A stretch of 64,000 nt of DNA, taken from contig BTPG01000004.1 in assembly GCA_036245525.1 (NCBI GenBank), positions 208,346,952 to 208,410,951 of the forward strand, written 5' to 3'. The notes beneath the pieces are model-generated. The model was not told the origin of the DNA. It was given only the letters and a program-made list of their open reading frames with translations, and did no database searches. The position numbers were made by a program, and so were the translations under genes. Shown here one piece after another: positions 11,085-21,587 of the stretch (positions within the stretch are counted from its first letter, which is position 1; every line of letters starts with the position of its first letter). The DNA comes from Semisulcospira habei. Taxonomy: Eukaryota; Mollusca; Gastropoda; Semisulcospiridae.

Positions 11085-11145
11085 CTTGGGTGTTGATTCC
11101 ATTTTGTGACTGTACAGCATGGGTGTTGATTCCATTTTATGACTG
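11085..11145 (+). repeat. Direct repeat pair in intron
   Basis: GGGTGTTGATTCCATTTT and the following TGACTG occur twice in tandem about 34 bp apart. Confidence 0.7.
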
Positions 11146-11221
11146 CAGCCTCCCTGTTCATGGTGTCCGAGTATGTGGAGTTCTGAGCCTGTAACACATG
11201 CAGTATAGACGATTTCAGGAA

Positions 11222-11391
11222 ACCCAGTAGACGATACCCGGCAGTCAGAAGTAGGTTATGTGTTTCGACAAAAACGGTGGATTAAAAGCCTGGACAAACA
11301 TGTGATATCACATTTTTGTCCAGGTTTTTAATCCACTGTTTGCCGAAAACGAGGTGCAGTTTTTAGCCTATTTCTGATTACCGGGTATCGT
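11222..11391. mobile_element. Hairpin MITE, family G
   Basis: Outer inverted ends ACGATACCCGGCAGTCAGAA / TTCTGATTACCGGGTATCGT, then an inner stem GTGGATTAAAAGCCTGGACA / TGTCCAGGTTTTTAATCCAC. A second copy of the inner stem is at 13705-13780. Confidence 0.75.
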
Positions 11392-11982
11392 CTCCTTGTA
11401 TGGTGCAGAGGATAGGCATCTGGAACTCAAGACCAAAAGAGAGACTGCAGAGCAGATATATTGTGAAGAGACAGCTTCAGTGAAGTATTATCCAAAACTC
11501 TGTGGAAGCCCTCAGTTCACAATATATATTATGTTGTGAAACTCTGAATGCAAAGTTTTAAGCCATATTCAACAGTAGAAGCACTGTATCAATCTGCAGT
11601 GTCATGCTGTTTTCTTAGTGCAGTGTGTATCAAGTTCATGTGCATAAATGCCAAAAACATAGGTTAAAACGCAAAATGATGCATATTAAATACATAAAAA
11701 TAACTTTTGAGGCTTCTTCAAATGATGAACCAATAAGCTTTATTTGGCACATGTGTTCTGCCAATTTGCAAAATAAAATGCTATGGACAAAAATTCAAAA
11801 TTAAGAAAAAAAAAGGAAAGAAACTTGTTTCAGAAGGACAAACAGTGGTTTACTTTCTGTGTTCAGCGTTGTTATTTTGTCACATGAGTGAAGAAACCGA
11901 GTTCGAATACGGGTCTTGATAGAACAATGATTTGGCTGAGGCTACTAATGTTGCTTTGTGGGGTTGCTTTGCAGCTTATTGT

Positions 11983-12055
11983 ATCCCTTTGGCTGTCGGC
12001 AGCGTGTTTGTTCGAGGTGATTCCAGCATTCCAAACATGCTGCTGACAGCCAGAA
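11983..12055. repeat. Degenerate family A hairpin
   Basis: CCCTTTGGCTGTCGGCAGCG is paired with TGCTGCTGACAGCC; the central GATTCC..GGAATC part is reduced. Confidence 0.5.
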
Positions 12056-13206
12056 GAACAATGTACAACTAATCATCTATACCTCGTACATTGTATGCTG
12101 GTGTGTCATTTTTCTACCGCACCGCCTAGAGCTGTCAAATACAAAATCACAAACTAGCACACATTTGTGCGCCAGTTTGTGATTTTTGACCGTATAGCCT
12201 AGAGCTGTAAGATCCAAAGTCACAGCACATTTAGTCATAATCATGCAGCTACATACTAACAGAAGTGGCGGTGGCTGGCGGGAACTTGGGATAAAGACTT
12301 AGTGCGTTTGTAGTGGTTACAGTGTTCTCATACTGAGATGTACGTCGACAAAGTACAGATGAAAAGAGTGACTGCTGAGCGTGTAAAACGCAGGCAAATA
12401 CATGTACCTACTATAACCAACAATGAAGGAAGCACACTTGTGAATAACAAGGTTGTATCAGGCATGAGATATCTCGGACAAATGGTGGAAAATCTGACTT
12501 TTTGAAGGTCCTTGGGGTCGTCCGACTGTCCAAACACCACAGATTCAATTTGATGATGATCGTACAAACACAAGCAATACGTGTGAATTGTCCTGAGCTC
12601 CTGCTAATCCGCTTACAGATGGAAGCTGCGTAAGATGTAGAGTGGTATCCAGTTTAACTCCTTCACTGCTGAGAACAAAGGAGGATCTATGCCTCTTGCG
12701 GAAGTCACTCTGTGTCCATGTTCCTTTGATAGCTGGAGATCCTTGACGTTGAATTTACCATCATTTCCAAAAAATAATATCTGCGTCCATGGCGGTGATG
12801 AGGTTAAAAGTTCCGGCTTTTCAAAGTTCAGAATCTTATGCCTGCTTGCTATTCAGAAGGCTATAAGCCAATTTGACCTTGTGATTACGATTGCATGTGG
12901 TTATTTTCTTGTTATACTGACAGGAATAACTAAGATTTACCGCAAGTTTTAATTTTTTTTTTATTACACTCAGATTTTGTATTACCGATATCCTTATTTT
13001 CGATGATGGCCAGAATTTTTACTGACACAGAGTTGATGGTTGTCATCTGTTAAAATTGAAACTGAATCTCATGCCACTAAGTTTGCTTGTGGGCGTCAGG
13101 ACATCCTGTCTGCCTCCCTCGATTCGCTACCGCTGATAGCAACAGTAGTGAATTGGGGGGGAGGGGGGGGGGGGGGCAGGAGTTATGGGTTGATAGTTGT
13201 CATCCA
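12056..13206 (+). other. Dynamin intron, no gene seen
   Basis: Contains an imperfect inverted repeat around 12142-12187 (AAAATCACAAACTAG / CCAGTTTGTGATTTTT), a half family C element near 12656, and a G-run at 13147-13176. No recognisable coding sequence. Confidence 0.5.
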
Positions 13207-13418
13207 TTTACCCATTCAGCGTCGAGAAAATGTGCATACCACCCAACTGCAAGAGGTATAGATCTTTATGGGCCCCTGCAGTTGCGGGTGCTCATGAGGA
13301 TCTATGCCTCTGGCTGACACCACTTTGAATCCATGTTCCTTGGACATCTAGGGTTTTTGGTCTTGAATCAATGAAGCTTGCAGAAACGCAGTCTACTTCA
13401 GCTGGCACTGACGGGTTA
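13207..13418 (+). mobile_element. TTAA MITE, family C
   Basis: Left end TTTACCCATTCAGCGTCGAG, right end GGCACTGACGGGTTAA. Hairpin at 13249-13313 with CAAGAGGTATAGATC / GATCTATGCCTCT. Confidence 0.65.
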
Positions 13419-13699
13419 AAAAAAACACTAAATCTCATGCCATTAAGTTTACTTGCAGGGATGGGGATACAGTGGTTAGCCTCCTGGACTCGCTACTGCT
13501 GATAACAGTAGTGAATTGAGGGAAACAATCAGTGGTGGGATGGGGGGGGGGGGGGGGTGGGGGTGGACAGAGAGAAGGGTATGATCATGCATTATAACTT
13601 GTCTGTGCAGCCAGAGATGGATCATCGGTGATAATTCAAGGGTAGTGCCTGGTCATCCATAATTGGTGAATAGAAATAGGTCCGAATTGCATGTGTTCT

Positions 13700-13785
13700 G
13701 ATGAAAATGGTGGATTAAAACAATGGACAAATGTGATCGCATGTTTGTCTGGGCTTTTAATCCACTGTTTTCATTGAAATGCATG
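13700..13785. repeat. Hairpin, family G second copy
   Basis: AATGGTGGATTAAAAC..GGACAAA / TTTGTCTGGGCTTTTAATCC and CACTGTTTTCATT. Similar to the stem at 11270-11350. Confidence 0.7.
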
Positions 13786-13867
13786 CAGTTTGGACATACA
13801 TAAACTTCTGATGTCTGAACTACGTCTGTTCTTGAAGCCCTGGTTATTGTGGGAGGTTGCCAGTTAC

Positions 13868-14057
13868 AGCAGAACCTGTTTTGAGGGACCACCCATTAAG
13901 AGAGATCACCTGTCATTAAAGACCATCATTTAGGCGGCTGTTGCCGCTTAAATGATGGTCTTTAATGACAGGTGACACTTTTTGCCGTTCAAGACTTCTC
14001 TTGAGAAAGCACCTGTCTTTCAAGACCACTTTTTTCCTCACAAAAACAGGTTCTACT
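13868..14057 (+). mobile_element. Hairpin MITE, family F
   Basis: Inverted ends AGCAGAACCTGTTTT / AAAACAGGTTCTACT. Inner hairpin: TGTCATTAAAGACCATCATT / AATGATGGTCTTTAATGACA around a short loop. Ends 68 nt before the PH exon at 14126. Other copies lie near 26830-27145, 32155-32917 and 44586. Confidence 0.75.
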
Positions 14058-14125
14058 GTACTTTCATGAAACTAAGCATGTACATATACAATCATTTGAG
14101 AAACTGTTCCACGGTGTGTCAACAG

Positions 14126-14239
14126 GTGATCCGTAAGGGCTGGCTTTCCCTACACAACATCAGTTTCATCAAGGGGGGCTCCAAGGACTTTTGGTTTGTC
14201 CTCTCTGCAGAAAGTCTCTCATGGTTCAAGGATGAGGAG
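14126..14239 (+). CDS. DNM: Dynamin exon: first half of PH domain
   Basis: 38 codons, phase 0 at both ends, acceptor CAACAG and donor GAG|GTACGT. Reads VIRKGWLSLHNISFIKGG..FWFVLSAESLSWFKDEE, equivalent to [20 protein letters not shown] of vertebrate dynamins. This is the start of the phosphoinositide-binding PH domain. It includes the FIKGGSK loop, whose hydrophobic and lysine residues contact the membrane in characterised dynamins. The next coding part is supplied by one of three alternative exons. Confidence 0.97.
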
Positions 14240-14518
14240 GTACGTACACACACTCACCACCTGTGTATTCTCTTTTGCAAGATTAGAACTGAGGTTACTA
14301 GTGAATCAGAGTTTGTTCAGAAAAGGCACAAATTTGACACCCTCAGCGGACTCAGCGAGGCAGAATTTGATTGCTGATCAATTTCTGCTTCACTGAATCC
14401 GCAGAGTGTGTCAAAGATGACACATTTAGTAGACCTGGTCAACAAGGGGGGTGGGGGGGGGGGAGGAAACTATTCAGACGAATGCTGCCATTTGAATGCA
14501 AAAGACAGCTAACAGCAC

Positions 14519-14632
14519 GTCCATTTTTGTGAAAAGCGAGATTTTCATTGTATTGCAGTGACAGTCTTGCTTTCACAAAAATGGGCTGTCTTGAAGTCCC
14601 TTCTATTTATAGAAGGGACTTTTTAGGACAGG
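14519..14632. repeat. Hairpin, family L
   Basis: CCATTTTTGTGAAAAGC / GCTTTCACAAAAATGG surrounds a GATTTTCATTG core, followed by a small AAGTCCCTTCTAT / ATAGAAGGGACTT hairpin. Related copies at 21438-21515 and 55045-55115. Confidence 0.65.
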
Positions 14633-15026
14633 TCGCAGTGGGGCAAATTTAATAGCATGTCCATGATGTCAAAGGCGGGCAGGCCTAAACCTCTCGCAAT
14701 GGAAGTAACAAGATAAAAATTACATTATGTCTAGTTGCGCTAACCTCGCTGCTAAATGTACATTTGGCGCAAAGTGCCATGTGTGCATATGTATGTATGT
14801 ATGTGTGTGTGTGCGCGTATGTATGTAAACAAGAGAATCTCCGATATTTCTGTAGACACAAGCTTGAAACTTGGCAAAATACTTTCTTAAAGGGGTGGCT
14901 AAGAGAGCCTCCTAGCATATTGTAATTAAATGTCTCATTGAAGACATAAATAACCGTTTATAGGAAGTCAGTTGACCCAGATTAGAGTCCGTAATTTTTG
15001 TCATATTAACTTGAAATTTTGGATGT

Positions 15027-15328
15027 AGTTAGTTTGGATAAAGACATTGGATGAGTTCGTTAACCAGCTTTGTATCCTTTCAACTTCTTTAGTAAAAATT
15101 AATTCTTTTGAGAAAAGAATTGACACAGTAAAAAACATTGACTTCTAGAGAAAGTCAGAAAACGGTGGTGACGTAAAAGAGGCAATCTAAATATGACATA
15201 ATTCTCTCTAGTGCACGCCTCGTTCTCACAGACATGCGCGCATCTCTAAGAGGCATAGATCCTCATGCGCCTGTAGAGTGCATGAGGCTCTGTGTCTCTT
15301 GGAGATGTTTGGAGCGTGCGTGCACGCA

Positions 15329-15405
<77 letters not shown>

Positions 15406-15535
15406 CGTCACGCTTTCAGAAGAGCATTCAGGTGACCTGATATAGCTAGTTTGGAGAAAGACATTGGATGAGTTCATTAGCCAGCTGTGTACCCTTTCAA
15501 CTTCTTCAGTAAAAATTAATTCTTTTCTGAAAAAA
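15027..15535 (+). repeat. Pair of ~95-bp direct repeats flanking hairpin and microsatellite
   Basis: 15027-15120 and 15437-15535 share AAAGACATTGGATGAGTTC, ACCCTTTCAACTTCTT and AGTAAAAATTAATTCTTTT. Between them lie a family C hairpin (15246-15301) and a CGCA/CA repeat. Another family C hairpin follows at 15541-15594. Confidence 0.8.
15318..15404. repeat. Microsatellite (ACGC)n(AC)n
   Basis: A run of ACGC units passes into an uninterrupted AC run. Confidence 0.95.
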
Positions 15536-15594
15536 ATTCCAAGAGGCATAGATCCTTATGTGCCCAGAGGGCGCATGAACATCTATGCCTCTTG

Positions 15595-16419
15595 AATATG
15601 TTTGGAGTGCGCGCATGCACGCTTGCACATGCACACGCATACACACACATCAACGCGCTTTCAAAAGAGCATGCATGTGTACTTAGTATAGCATGTAGCT
15701 AGGTAAAGTCAACCTGATTTCACACAAGCAAGACTGAACTTGTACCATGAAATTCTAGTTTTGTCACCATTTTCCCAAGTCTTGAAACGAAAGCGAAACT
15801 GAGATCACGTTAAATATAAAATTACATAAAAATAAAAAATACGTCGTGACAAATGACGTCTTAACAAACCAATGACGCATATGCACTGCGCGCGCCCCTT
15901 ACAGATTTCACTCTGACACATTGGCACATCTGCGAGGCTTTTCAAAAGGAGATATTTCAACATCACAAGTCAAAGACAACAGGTAGAGACCATTGACAGC
16001 GAAGACAGCTCTCATATAGAAGAGACTTTGTGGGTTATGGTTCATCCCATCTTGTTTTGTATTGACGTGGCAGCAGTGGATTAGATTTAGCTGGTCCAAA
16101 AGGATATTCCAATATGCCCCTGCTACTTGTCTTATCAAACTTTACCTTTCTTTCATTTGCCAAAAACTGCTGTTTGTTACTCTTTGTTGTCAGCTGTGAA
16201 AAACATTCATACCGATATTATTTTTATGAGCAAAATACATTTATTTTTGTATCTGGTATCATAAATAATTATTCTCTTACGTTCATGTGGCATTTTTGCA
16301 AACATTTGCACATGCAGGCATTTGATGTGACTTTATTATATGCATATATTATTATTAATATTAGGGATAATTTGCATTTTTAAAATTTCTTTATTGTCTC
16401 ACAATCTGTGCAGGAATTT
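15595..16419 (+). other. Dynamin intron, no gene seen
   Basis: AT-rich intronic sequence without recognisable repeats or coding similarity. Confidence 0.5.
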
Positions 16420-16509
16420 CACCCTTTGATTGCCGGTAGCGGTTTTTTCACGATGATTCCTACAGGAATCATCGTGACAGAAACCACTACCAAGACGCAA
16501 AAGGGTTAA
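16420..16509. mobile_element. Hairpin MITE, family A
   Basis: CCCTTTGATTGCCGGTAGCG..GATGATTCCT / AGGAATCATCGTGACAG..CTACCAAGACGCAAAAGGGTTAA. Confidence 0.7.
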
Positions 16510-16686
16510 CTATTTTTATGCTGTGTTCTTAGGCTGAGTGAAATCCAAAAGTTGAGAGCTTACAGCTATTACATCCAAAAGTTGAGCTTACAGCTATTAC
16601 ACTTTATAACGTGATTCTTTCCAGGCCTTATAATGTGATTCTTTCCAGGCAGCTGAATTTCAGGATAAACTGCTTGTCCACTGCAG

Positions 16687-16777
16687 TTAACCCTTATGCT
16701 GTTGTTAGCAGTTTTTGCCACCATGATTCCAGCAGGAATCATCACGACAAAACCGCTAACGACAACCGGCCGGTTAA
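16687..16777. mobile_element. TTAA MITE, family A
   Basis: TTAACCCTTATGCTGTTG at the left and CAACCGGCCGGTTAA at the right, with a central GATTCC..GGAATC palindrome. Its right TTAA (16774-16777) is also the left TTAA of the next MITE. Confidence 0.75.
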
Positions 16778-16972
16778 CCCATTACATCCTGAGGCCGACT
16801 TTTTAAAAAGTTGCTCATTGTCCTGTGAAGGCTGCATTGCAGATTAGGAGATGGATCAACTGTTTTAGTTTAAGGGTGGTGCCAGGATAGCTTGGCGCCT
16901 CCGGCACCAAACTATCCTGGCACCACCCTTGAACTATCATAGTCAAATTTATATCGAGATGAAAAGGGTTAA
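16774..16972 (+). mobile_element. TTAA MITE, family B
   Basis: TTAACCCATTACATCCTGAGG to GATGAAAAGGGTTAA. Central stem 16864-16938: AAGGGTGGTGCCAGGATAG / CTATCCTGGCACCACCCTT. Ends 62 nt upstream of dynamin PH exon version a. Confidence 0.8.
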
Positions 16973-17034
16973 CATTGTATTTCAGCTTGTATTTCACACT
17001 GTGTAAAGTGGCCTCCCTTGCTTTCCCTCTCCAG

Positions 17035-17144
17035 GAGAAAGACAAGAAATACATGCTTCCTCTGGACAGCCTCAAATTGCGTGATGTCGAATCGGGAATT
17101 TTCTCACGACACCCTACTTTTGCTCTTTTCCATACTGAGAATAG
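17035..17144 (+). CDS. DNM: Dynamin PH-domain alternative exon, version a
   Basis: 110 nt (36 codons plus AG), acceptor CCCTCTCCAG, donor AATAG|GTACAC. Begins EKDKKYMLPLDSLKLRDVES and ends FALFHTEN. With the first base of the exon at 28585 it continues R-NVYKDY, as in vertebrate dynamins. It supplies the middle strands and loops of the PH domain, including the Lys cluster of the second membrane-facing loop. Two homologous exons with the same phases lie at 19260 and 21815. Splicing any two in series would shift the frame (2 bases left, next exon starts in phase 0), so only one can be used per mRNA. Confidence 0.95.
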
Positions 17145-17175
17145 GTACACGTTTGGGGTGCCGGGGTGCCCGTCG

Positions 17176-17245
17176 TTAGCCCTCCTGTGCGTGCAGCCAC
17201 CAAAACTGTGAACAGTTTTGGTGGCTGCATGGGCAGGAAGGTTAA
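17176..17245. mobile_element. TTAA hairpin MITE, family P
   Basis: TTAGCCCTCCTG..GCAGCCACCAAAACTGT / ACAGTTTTGGTGGCTGC..CAGGAAGGTTAA. Nearly perfect, and only 31 nt after exon version a. A related copy is at 41116-41189. Confidence 0.8.
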
Positions 17246-17767
17246 TACCAGAACCATTTTATTCCCTTCTTTTTTTCTAATGCATACTCCAGTTGGTTGC
17301 ATGTGCATTGGGGTCATTACTATTTCTTATTCCTGGTGCTTCCTTTGGCTGGCATGGTTGTGGCTTGTGTGTTTGTCTCTGTGGAGATATTGTGTGCTGC
17401 CAGTCCTAGCTTTATGGGTAAGTGTCACGGCAGTGGTGCTTAGCTTTGCATACTGGTATGCTCATTTAACGGCCAGCATGGGATGTACGATTCCATTTAT
17501 TAATATCACAGTTATTGGCATGTGGACGGGATTTTGGTGTAAAGCTAACTCTCAGACACGGTCATTGATGTACAGGATGTATGCGTTCAGATCTTGTTGA
17601 AATGCTTTACAGTCCGTTACATGTCTGTACATCCACTTGTATTGCTGCACTCTTGTATTTCTGCACTAACCCCCTGTTTAAAGGCCAGTGTTAGGCATAT
17701 GACCGTTAGATGCACCTAGCATTTTGTCAATGAGCTGCCTTGAGTTACATTATTAAGAGCGTGAATC
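17246..17767 (+). other. Dynamin intron, no gene seen
   Basis: An open frame runs from 17166 to 17600 but resembles no protein I know and crosses the hairpin, so I treat it as chance. Confidence 0.5.
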
Positions 17768-17859
17768 TTAACCCTTTGGGTGTCGGTAGCAGTTTTTGTC
17801 ATGATGATTCCTTCCGGAATCATCGTGACAAAAACCACTACTAACACCCAAAGGGTTAA
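17768..17859. mobile_element. TTAA MITE, family A
   Basis: TTAACCCTTTGGGTGTCGG / CTAACACCCAAAGGGTTAA at the ends and GATGATTCC / GGAATCATC at the centre. Near-perfect foldback bounded by TTAA on both sides. Confidence 0.85.
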
Positions 17860-18027
17860 TCATAAATTAGGGACTGTTGGCTGTTCTTTCCTTTAGGGCC
17901 TCATGTTCAGTTATGCCTGCTCCTTCAGCAGTGACCTGCCCATAGAGGTTTTCCCTGAATCACAAAGTAGGTCAAACTTTGTATGGACCTCAAACATTCT
18001 GTGGATTCATCCAGCCTGTTCCATCTG

Positions 18028-18091
18028 AAAGAGGTGTATCTTCTCATGAGCCCGTACAGCTGCAGGGCCTCATGAGCATACACGCCTCTTG
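18028..18091. repeat. Hairpin, family C
   Basis: AAAGAGGTGTATCTTCTCATGAG / CTCATGAGCATACACGCCTCTT around a CAGCTGCAG core. Confidence 0.75.
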
Positions 18092-18350
18092 TTTGCAAGG
18101 AGTTGCCTCATAGACGTCTGCAGATTGAGATAATTAACTGGTATTAGCAGTTAAGAGGACGCATGCTGCAGTCATCAGGGCGATCCAGTGAAATGGACCC
18201 TTTTGGTCCTTATTAGAAAGGGGTGCAACCTGCTGTCTTTGCTTACTGTAAACAGGCCCAACCTACTGCCTTCGACCTGATTTGGTGTAGGAGTTGCTCC
18301 CATTGTGAACTAGTGTTGATTGAAACCTTCACCTGCACTGCCATGAAAAT

Positions 18351-18450
18351 GCACGAGTGAGCTTAGTCCTGCGCCAGCCACTAAGCAAGGTGCTCCGCTA
18401 TAGCGGAGCACCTTGCTTAGTGGCTGGCGCAGGACTAAGCTCACTCGTGC
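18351..18450. repeat. Perfect 100-bp palindrome, family D
   Basis: Two 50-base arms, 18351-18400 and 18401-18450, are exact reverse complements with no spacer; the centre is CGCTATAGCG and the outer end GCACGAGTGAGC. A related, tandemly duplicated copy with a loop is at 44782-45008. Confidence 0.97.
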
Positions 18451-18939
18451 AACTGGCCCCTGCAGTTCCTCTTGTGTCCAAGCTGTGTGCACCATGGTGT
18501 GCGGATGTAGATATTCATGAAGAGTGCTGAACTTCAAGTGTGACGTCTTTTGCTCCCTCCCTCTACTGTCGTAGGCATACCCCAGGCTTTCCACTAGGAT
18601 TTAAAATTGTCCGTCCTGGGGATGGACAGCATGACAAAACATCCGTCCCAGGCGCTCTACAGTCAGTCGCGTACTTGAAACACAGCGGGGATTTTTTCCT
18701 TAAGTTTCGTATTCCCCCGGGACGGATGGCCTTCCATTTTTTTTCCATCTCTGTTAAACGTTATCTGTCAAATACGGAGAATTTTCTGTTAACGGAAAGC
18801 CTGCTTCCCCCACTGGTTGTCTGTTGGTTCGTTACAGCGGTAACGCATCAAAGGAGGTAGCCAGTGTGAGACCTACTCACACACACTCTTCAGCCACCAG
18901 TCGGCCCTGAAGGACTGCAAGATGTGGATGGGCGCTGAT
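18451..18939 (+). other. Dynamin intron, no gene seen
   Basis: No recognisable gene or repeat. Confidence 0.45.
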
Positions 18940-19004
18940 AGTTCGAGGTTGGTACCAGAATAGCTTGGGGCCTATAGGCATGGAGCTATTCTGGCACCAC
19001 TGGA
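18940..19004. repeat. Family B hairpin, degraded
   Basis: TTGGTACCAGAATAGCTTGG / GAGCTATTCTGGCACCA. Confidence 0.6.
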
Positions 19005-19145
19005 AACAATCCTTTTGTCCTGAGCTTTTATGCAGTCTTCAAAGGACAACATCCAGACTTGGGTTTTCATGGGTCCACACACGTTGATATGGGCAGTCAA
19101 ATATACTCGTCCACAGAAAGGGTGACTGGGATCCTTTCAGTTCTG

Positions 19146-19211
19146 CACACACTGGTTGTCTCCCTCGATTCTCTACCAAGGTAGTGATTCGAGGGAGACA
19201 ACCAGTGTGTG
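19146..19211. repeat. Hairpin H just upstream of alternative exon b
   Basis: CACACACTGGTTGTCTCCCT..CGATT / GATTCGAGGGAGACAACCAGTGTGTG, near-perfect stem. It ends 48 nt before exon version b and would place a stem close to its branch-point region. Confidence 0.85.
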
Positions 19212-19259
19212 TTATGTTGTTGACGTGTACGGGTGTGTTTTCTGTTGATGCCGTGACAG

Positions 19260-19369
19260 GAGAAAGACAAGAAGTATATGATGCCCCTGGACAATCTGAA
19301 GCTGCGAGACATTGAGACGGGCTTTATGAGCAAAAAGGCAGCGTTTGCCATTTTCAGTTCCGAGGCCAG
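19260..19369 (+). CDS. DNM: Dynamin PH-domain alternative exon, version b
   Basis: 110 nt, acceptor CCGTGACAG (weak pyrimidine tract), donor CCAG|GTACAC. Begins [20 protein letters not shown], then [16 protein letters not shown], ending with two bases of Arg. 22 of 36 residues match version a; the differences cluster in the loop after LRD.E (GIFSRHPT against GFMSKKAA). The phases equal those of versions a and c, so it can replace them. It keeps the basic EKDKK start of the exon. Confidence 0.95.
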
Positions 19370-19765
19370 GTACACCACATCCCCACACAGACTGATCCAT
19401 CCTGAGTTAAACCCCCTACCCAACACTTTCTCCCACCTGTTTTTGCTGTGTGCATGTCAGTTCTGTTCACATGGAAAAAAAAATACTCTTGTGTTTTCTG
19501 TTCTGTTTTGCACGGCACCCATGTTGTGTTTTGTGAGGAATGTCTGACAACTCAACATGCATTAGGTGTGCAGGGCTTAAAATCTTCCTTATTTTTTAGA
19601 ATTTCCTCTTTTTGAGGTGGATTTTATAACATATCCCCCCCCCCCCCCCTCCTCCGCCCAACTCCCCTAGAAAAAAAGCAAAAATGCATGGTTTCCTCCT
19701 CTCAGTCACTGAGAAGTATCATCAAAGTGCACCAAATTACACAGATTTGTCTTTAAATTTGAATT

Positions 19766-20161
19766 TTAACCCCTTCTGCCAGTGGATGCAGATTGTGTTT
19801 CTGAAATTTCTGTTAATCCATATCATACTGCGGCTAAAAGCTTCAAATTGGCACACTGCCATATGCAAGCTACATAAAGTACTTACAGATAAGGATATAG
19901 ACCAACGGCTTTAGTTCAAGGGTGGTGCTAGAATAGCTTGGCGCCTATTTTAGTCAAACTTATTTCACACACTGGTGTATTCCGAATGATAAGGGTTAAT
20001 TCAATGCCAAAGAGCCCCAGGTGTCTACAGAACATGGATATAAAGTGATGTCATTAAGAGGCATAGATTCTCATGGGTGCCTGTATCTGCAAGGGCTCAT
20101 GAGGTTCTATGTCTCTTGCAGTTGGATCGTGTTCAGTTTTTCTTGGCATGGAAGGGGTTAA
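19766..20161 (+). mobile_element. TTAA MITE, family C, split by another MITE
   Basis: Left end TTAACCCCTTCTGCCAGTGG, hairpin 20055-20119 (AAGAGGCATAGATTCTCATG / CATGAGGTTCTATGTCTCTT), right end GGCATGGAAGGGGTTAA. The family C copy at 35601 reads GTTTCTGAAATC..TCAATTCAACTCC; here the same stretch is cut after GTTTCTGAAATTTCTG by the element 19813-19999, bounded by TTAA on both sides. Confidence 0.8.
19813..19999 (+). mobile_element. TTAA MITE, family B', inserted in a family C MITE
   Basis: TTAATCCATATCATACTG to ATTCCGAATGATAAGGGTTAA. One arm of the usual family B' hairpin is deleted (TTGGCGCC runs directly into TATTTTAGTC). Full copies are at 23901, 26903 (inverted), 28268 and 37341. Confidence 0.8.
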
Positions 20162-20812
20162 TAAATTCTGAAAAGGAGCATGCCCCAGACCTTAGAAAAG
20201 CACCTCAGCACAGCCGACATGGACTTTGGCTGTTCAAGAAATAAAATTGCCACATTTTGAATTATTTGTTATTTGTTAATTTTTTAGCTCATGCATCGCT
20301 GTACGACACTTCCACAGCTATTGATGTGGGCTGCCTTGAATGAGTTAATCAAGGACCATTTTAAGCCCTGGTGCAGAGAAATTTGTTTCCTTGCTGGCTA
20401 CCTCCCCCTTTACTCTCCCTTCTTGGTCCTCCATTGAAGAACACAAGAAATTTGACCTTCCGGTGCCCTGTTTTTATCTCCCGATCTCCCTTTTGCACAC
20501 ATTTAAAAAGCTTTAGCAGCAGCAGCAAAACAATGACAGTAAAATCAACAGCAACACACCCAATACTGTCAGCAGGAATATCTGTCTCGTGGAGCCTGCA
20601 GTCTAATGTTTTCTGATGTATTCTGACTTGACCCTATGCAGGGACCATTTTTTTAAAAAACGCGTCCTGCACCCTTGGTGCATCATTTTTCAAACTGACT
20701 CATAACATTTTGAGCTGAGGGGTCAGCTGCGCCGTGCGCGGGCCAGCTAAGGCTGACGTTGACCTGAAGACCTTTTGGTTTTGCTTCACAAGTCTGTGTT
20801 AATTTAGCATGG
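20162..20812 (+). other. Dynamin intron, no gene seen
   Basis: No recognisable gene. Confidence 0.45.
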
Positions 20813-20904
20813 TTAACCCTTTGCGTGTGGGTAGCAGTTTTAGTCGCGATGATTCCTGCAGGAATCATCGCGACTAAAACCGCTACCGACACCCAAAGGG
20901 GTAA
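20813..20904. mobile_element. TTAA MITE, family A
   Basis: Stem includes TTTTAGTCGCGATGATTCCT / AGGAATCATCGCGACTAAAA. The AGTCGCGA segment differs from other copies yet is matched on both arms. Confidence 0.85.
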
Positions 20905-21437
20905 GGCTTATGTCGGCCCATGTGGTCTGACTTCATGGCTTGCAGGTACCGCGCTGTACTGTGGTTGACTTGTATACGCAGCTTCCTCTTTGCTTGAAAA
21001 GTACAGCTGGCTGTCCCATACCCTCTGTTCCCGTCTTCATATTTCCTCTTCAAATTCATTAACACATTCGAGACGCGCAGCCTTCAGATTTTCGGCTTTG
21101 CGTCAAGAATCCAGATGCGGGGCGCCTCTCAAATGAGTTTACCCATGTGTCTGAATCCCAAACGAGTCCGGCCCACACAGTCAGTTTGCCCGTCCATCCT
21201 ATGTGATACCGCTTTTAATCACCAACCCTTCGCCTAGTGTTGGTTGATGTTCAGTGAAAAGTAACCACGACCCATTCAGCCCTGACACACTACAGCAAGA
21301 GGCAGAGTGACCATGACAGCTCAAGGATGTTGCCTAGCACGTTGAGACACCAGGCTGTTCTGGCACCGCCTTTGAACTGTCTTAGTTGATCTTCCTCCAG
21401 ATGCTGTAGGTCTGCCATTATTTGGCACAGGCCATTA

Positions 21438-21515
21438 TGTCCATTTTTTTTAGAAAAGCGAGATTTTCATTGTTATATGAAGAAAATCTCACTAGTCTTA
21501 AAAGTGGACATTTTG
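21438..21515. repeat. Hairpin, family L
   Basis: ATGTCCATTTTTTTTAGAA..GAGATTTTC paired with GAAAATCTC..TTAAAAGTGGACAT. Confidence 0.6.
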
Positions 21516-21587
21516 GCTTTTGCCATGTGATAGCAGAGGTAGTCTCTCGGAGGACCGCTTCCACATTCAGTGTCAGGGCTTGGTGGG

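Noticed and set aside
15226..15549. Cys/Val- or His/Thr-rich frames
   Set aside because: Products of the CA/GT microsatellite; the same applies near 39280-39462 and 46879-47274.
17166..17600. 144-codon frame downstream of exon a
   Set aside because: Hydrophobic text without similarity, crossing a hairpin and lying between alternative exons in an intron.
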